From Clostridia bacterium (lineage in GTDB: Bacteria; Bacillota; Clostridia; Oscillospirales; UBA644): DNA of 32,456 nt. The stretch is taken from assembly GCA_017934975.1 (NCBI GenBank), contig JAGBIM010000026.1, forward strand, positions 1 to 32,456, written 5' to 3'. Position numbers and translations under genes: made by a program. Below, piece after piece: positions 30,746 through 32,456 of the stretch. A model generated the notes under the pieces. The model saw only the letters and a list, made by a program, of their open reading frames with translations. It was not told where the DNA came from and ran no database searches. The first letter of the stretch is position 1; each line of letters begins with the position of its first letter.

Positions 30746-32456
30746 TTCCCATTCAAGATATCCAGACGGGAATTCTCTTTGATTCCCGGGACCCATTTTA
30801 CCGATATCCAACCGGCGCCGTACCTGCGGGTACGGCCATCGGTCTTTCTCTACTGATTCCGAGGGGAGAATGCCCCCTTTCCGTGTCGGTCTGGTTCTCC
30901 CGTGACGGCAGTCCGGCGGAGGAAATCCAACTGACCTTTGCGGAGAATATCCGCCAGTATCAACGCTGGGCCGCCACCGTCACCCCCAACCGGACGGGAG
31001 TTTTCTGGTATACGTTCCGCATCAAAACCTCCCGCGGAGAGCAGGTGTACGGACGGGATGCAAAAAACCGCCCCGTGTGCGGACGGGCAAACCCCTCCGC
31101 CTGGCAGATCACCTCCTACGATCCCGCTCTCAAAATACCCAAGGGATGGACGGGGGGAACCTTTTATCAGATCTTTCCCGACCGCTTTTTCCGCGCGGGA
31201 AAGCAGGTCCGTCCCGCAGGGAAGGAATACGCAACCTTTCGCAAATCCGGGGAACTGCCCAACTGGAAGAGGGAACCCAACGGAGACCTGGACACCACCG
31301 ACTTTTTCGGCGGAAATCTGAAGGGAATCGAGAAAAAGCTGGATTATCTGCAGGATTTAGGCATCACCGCCCTCTATCTGAACCCCATTTTCGAGGCCCG
31401 CACCAACCACCGCTACGACACCTCGGATTACACGAAGATCGATCCCATTCTGGGCACGGAAAAGGATTTTCAGTCTCTCTGCGCCGCCGCCCACAAGCGG
31501 GGCATCAAGATTATGCTGGACGGGGTTTTCAGCCATACGGGAGACGACAGCATCTATTTCAACAGCTTCGGAACCTACCCCGAACAAGGCGCGTATCAAT
31601 CCAAAGAATCCCCCTATTATCCATGGTATAAATTCAAAAAATGGCCTGACGATTACGAAGCCTGGTGGGGCATCAAGCAGCTGCCCGAGGTGGATGAATC
31701 CAATCCGGAATATCAGGAATTTATCGCCGGAAAAGAAGGAATTCTCCGTCACTGGCTGAAGGCAGGGGCAGACGGCTGGCGCTTTGACGTGGCCGACGAG
31801 CTGCCCGACGATTTTCTGGACGTGGCGCACAAGGCCATCAAGGAGGAAAATCCCGACGCCCTGTTCATCGGGGAGGTCTGGGAGGACGCCTCCAACAAGG
31901 AGGCCTACGGCACCCGCCGCCGCTATCTGCTGGGCGACCAGCTGGACAGCGTGATGAACTACGTAATCAAGGATTCGGTGCTGGCCTTCGTGCTGACGGG
32001 GGACAGTGAAGCCTTCGCAGAGCGTATGGGCGGCCTTTTGGAGAATTATCCCCCCTGCGCCCTTCACTGTGCTATGAACCTCATCGGCACCCACGATACC
32101 CCTCGGGTGCTGACCACTCTGACGGGGAAGGCCCTGCCGAAGGACCCGCAGGCACAACTGGAAATGGCCTTTACTCCCCAAGAGCGGGAAGAAGCGCTGG
32201 CCCGACTGACCGTGGCGGACGTGCTGATGTTCACCCTCCCCGGAATCCCTTCGGTCTATTACGGAGACGAGGCGGAGATGTGGGGCGGACACGACCCGTT
32301 GAACCGTCAGTTTTATCCCTGGGGCAGAGAAAACAAGGACCTGCAGGCCCTGGTGCGTAAACTTGCTCATCTGCGGAAAAATTATCCTGTTTTCAAAGAG
32401 GGCGATTTGGAAATCCTTTTTGCCAATCAGGGATTGGTCCTCTACCGTCGCCGGGA
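30742..32456 (+). CDS. GH13 alpha-glucan hydrolase (neopullulanase/cyclomaltodextrinase-like), cut by window end
   Basis: At least 571 codons are present and the frame is still open at the right edge. Start is GTG at 30742, overlapping the glgP stop as GTGA. An N-terminal beta domain (about 1-130) precedes GGTFYQIFPDRFF, typical of neopullulanase-like GH13 enzymes. Catalytic residues are Asp349 in WRFDVAD, Glu378 in IGEVWED and Asp452 in GTHDTPR. There is no signal peptide, so it acts in the cytosol, probably on maltodextrins or branched oligosaccharides left by GlgP. Whether it also cuts alpha-1,6 bonds or cyclodextrins cannot be told. Confidence 0.92.
   Translation, partial: MIPIQDIQTGILFDSRDPFYRYPTGAVPAGTAIGLSLLIPRGECPLSVSVWFSRDGSPAEEIQLTFAENIRQYQRWAATVTPNRTGVFWYTFRIKTSRGEQVYGRDAKNRPVCGRANPSAWQITSYDPALKIPKGWTGGTFYQIFPDRFFRAGKQVRPAGKEYATFRKSGELPNWKREPNGDLDTTDFFGGNLKGIEKKLDYLQDLGITALYLNPIFEARTNHRYDTSDYTKIDPILGTEKDFQSLCAAAHKRGIKIMLDGVFSHTGDDSIYFNSFGTYPEQGAYQSKESPYYPWYKFKKWPDDYEAWWGIKQLPEVDESNPEYQEFIAGKEGILRHWLKAGADGWRFDVADELPDDFLDVAHKAIKEENPDALFIGEVWEDASNKEAYGTRRRYLLGDQLDSVMNYVIKDSVLAFVLTGDSEAFAERMGGLLENYPPCALHCAMNLIGTHDTPRVLTTLTGKALPKDPQAQLEMAFTPQEREEALARLTVADVLMFTLPGIPSVYYGDEAEMWGGHDPLNRQFYPWGRENKDLQALVRKLAHLRKNYPVFKEGDLEILFANQGLVLYRRR

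Noticed and set aside
28256..30811. Open frame of 851 codons on the minus strand opposite glgP
   Set aside because: It is a shadow of glgP, which has all family motifs and the cofactor lysine. There is no ribosome-binding site or domain on the minus strand.

Overview
The window looks like a chromosomal segment of a low-oxygen Gram-positive bacterium of the Clostridia, most likely a gut Oscillospirales- or Christensenellales-type organism. This is inferred from several features. Ribosome-binding sites are strong and sigma-A promoters are near-consensus, with 17-bp spacers. There are many lipoproteins with type II signal peptides, a CsoR copper sensor, and the paired glgC/glgD genes typical of Firmicutes. 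No taxonomic marker gene is present, so the assignment is tentative. Most coding DNA is moderately GC-rich by eye. Two stretches, about 3060-3720 and 14200-15430, are visibly AT-richer and carry relics or element-like genes.

Layout, left to right. (1) 191-3038, minus strand: a copper-resistance operon, csoR then copA, with a CopZ-like chaperone domain fused in frame to the end of CopA behind its own ribosome-binding site. A CsoR-type operator fills the promoter spacer. (2) 3129-3717, plus strand: a short AT-rich patch with a decayed Rhs/YD-repeat fragment, a 43-codon ORF and a small zinc-ribbon membrane protein, closed by a strong terminator. (3) 3790-9958, minus strand: a compact five-gene operon read from one strong promoter: tex, a DUF308/HdeD-like membrane protein, a Cof-type HAD phosphatase, a lipoprotein and an intracellular family-2 glycoside hydrolase. 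(4) 10093-20860, minus strand: the most unusual part, seven paralogous lipoproteins of 400-468 residues (called A-G here from left to right). Each has a lipobox, a Ser/Thr/Asp/Glu-rich stalk and a beta-propeller-like domain with three histidines conserved in all seven, and each ends in Tyr-Gln. Between paralogues C and D sit tRNA-Ser(GGA) and an AT-rich island with a four-helix-bundle gene, a PH-like membrane protein gene and an array of eight short hairpins. (5) 20882-22027, minus strand: a THUMP-domain rRNA methyltransferase that appears to head the G-F-E-D lipoprotein operon. (6) 22352-32456, plus strand: a complete glycogen operon, glgB-glgC-glgD-glgA-glgP, followed by a GH13 alpha-glucan hydrolase that runs off the right edge.

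How the genes work together. GlgC/GlgD make ADP-glucose, GlgA polymerises it, GlgB branches the chain, GlgP degrades it and the GH13 enzyme trims the oligosaccharides, so storage and mobilisation are co-transcribed. CsoR represses its own operon until Cu(I) binds, and CopA with its attached or separately made CopZ domain exports copper. The lipoprotein array has no assigned function. Its duplicated promoter regions, conserved 5' hairpins, conserved histidines and identical C-termini suggest a co-regulated set of surface-displayed propellers that diversified by tandem duplication. It and the neighbouring hairpin-array element are the best candidates here for something undescribed.
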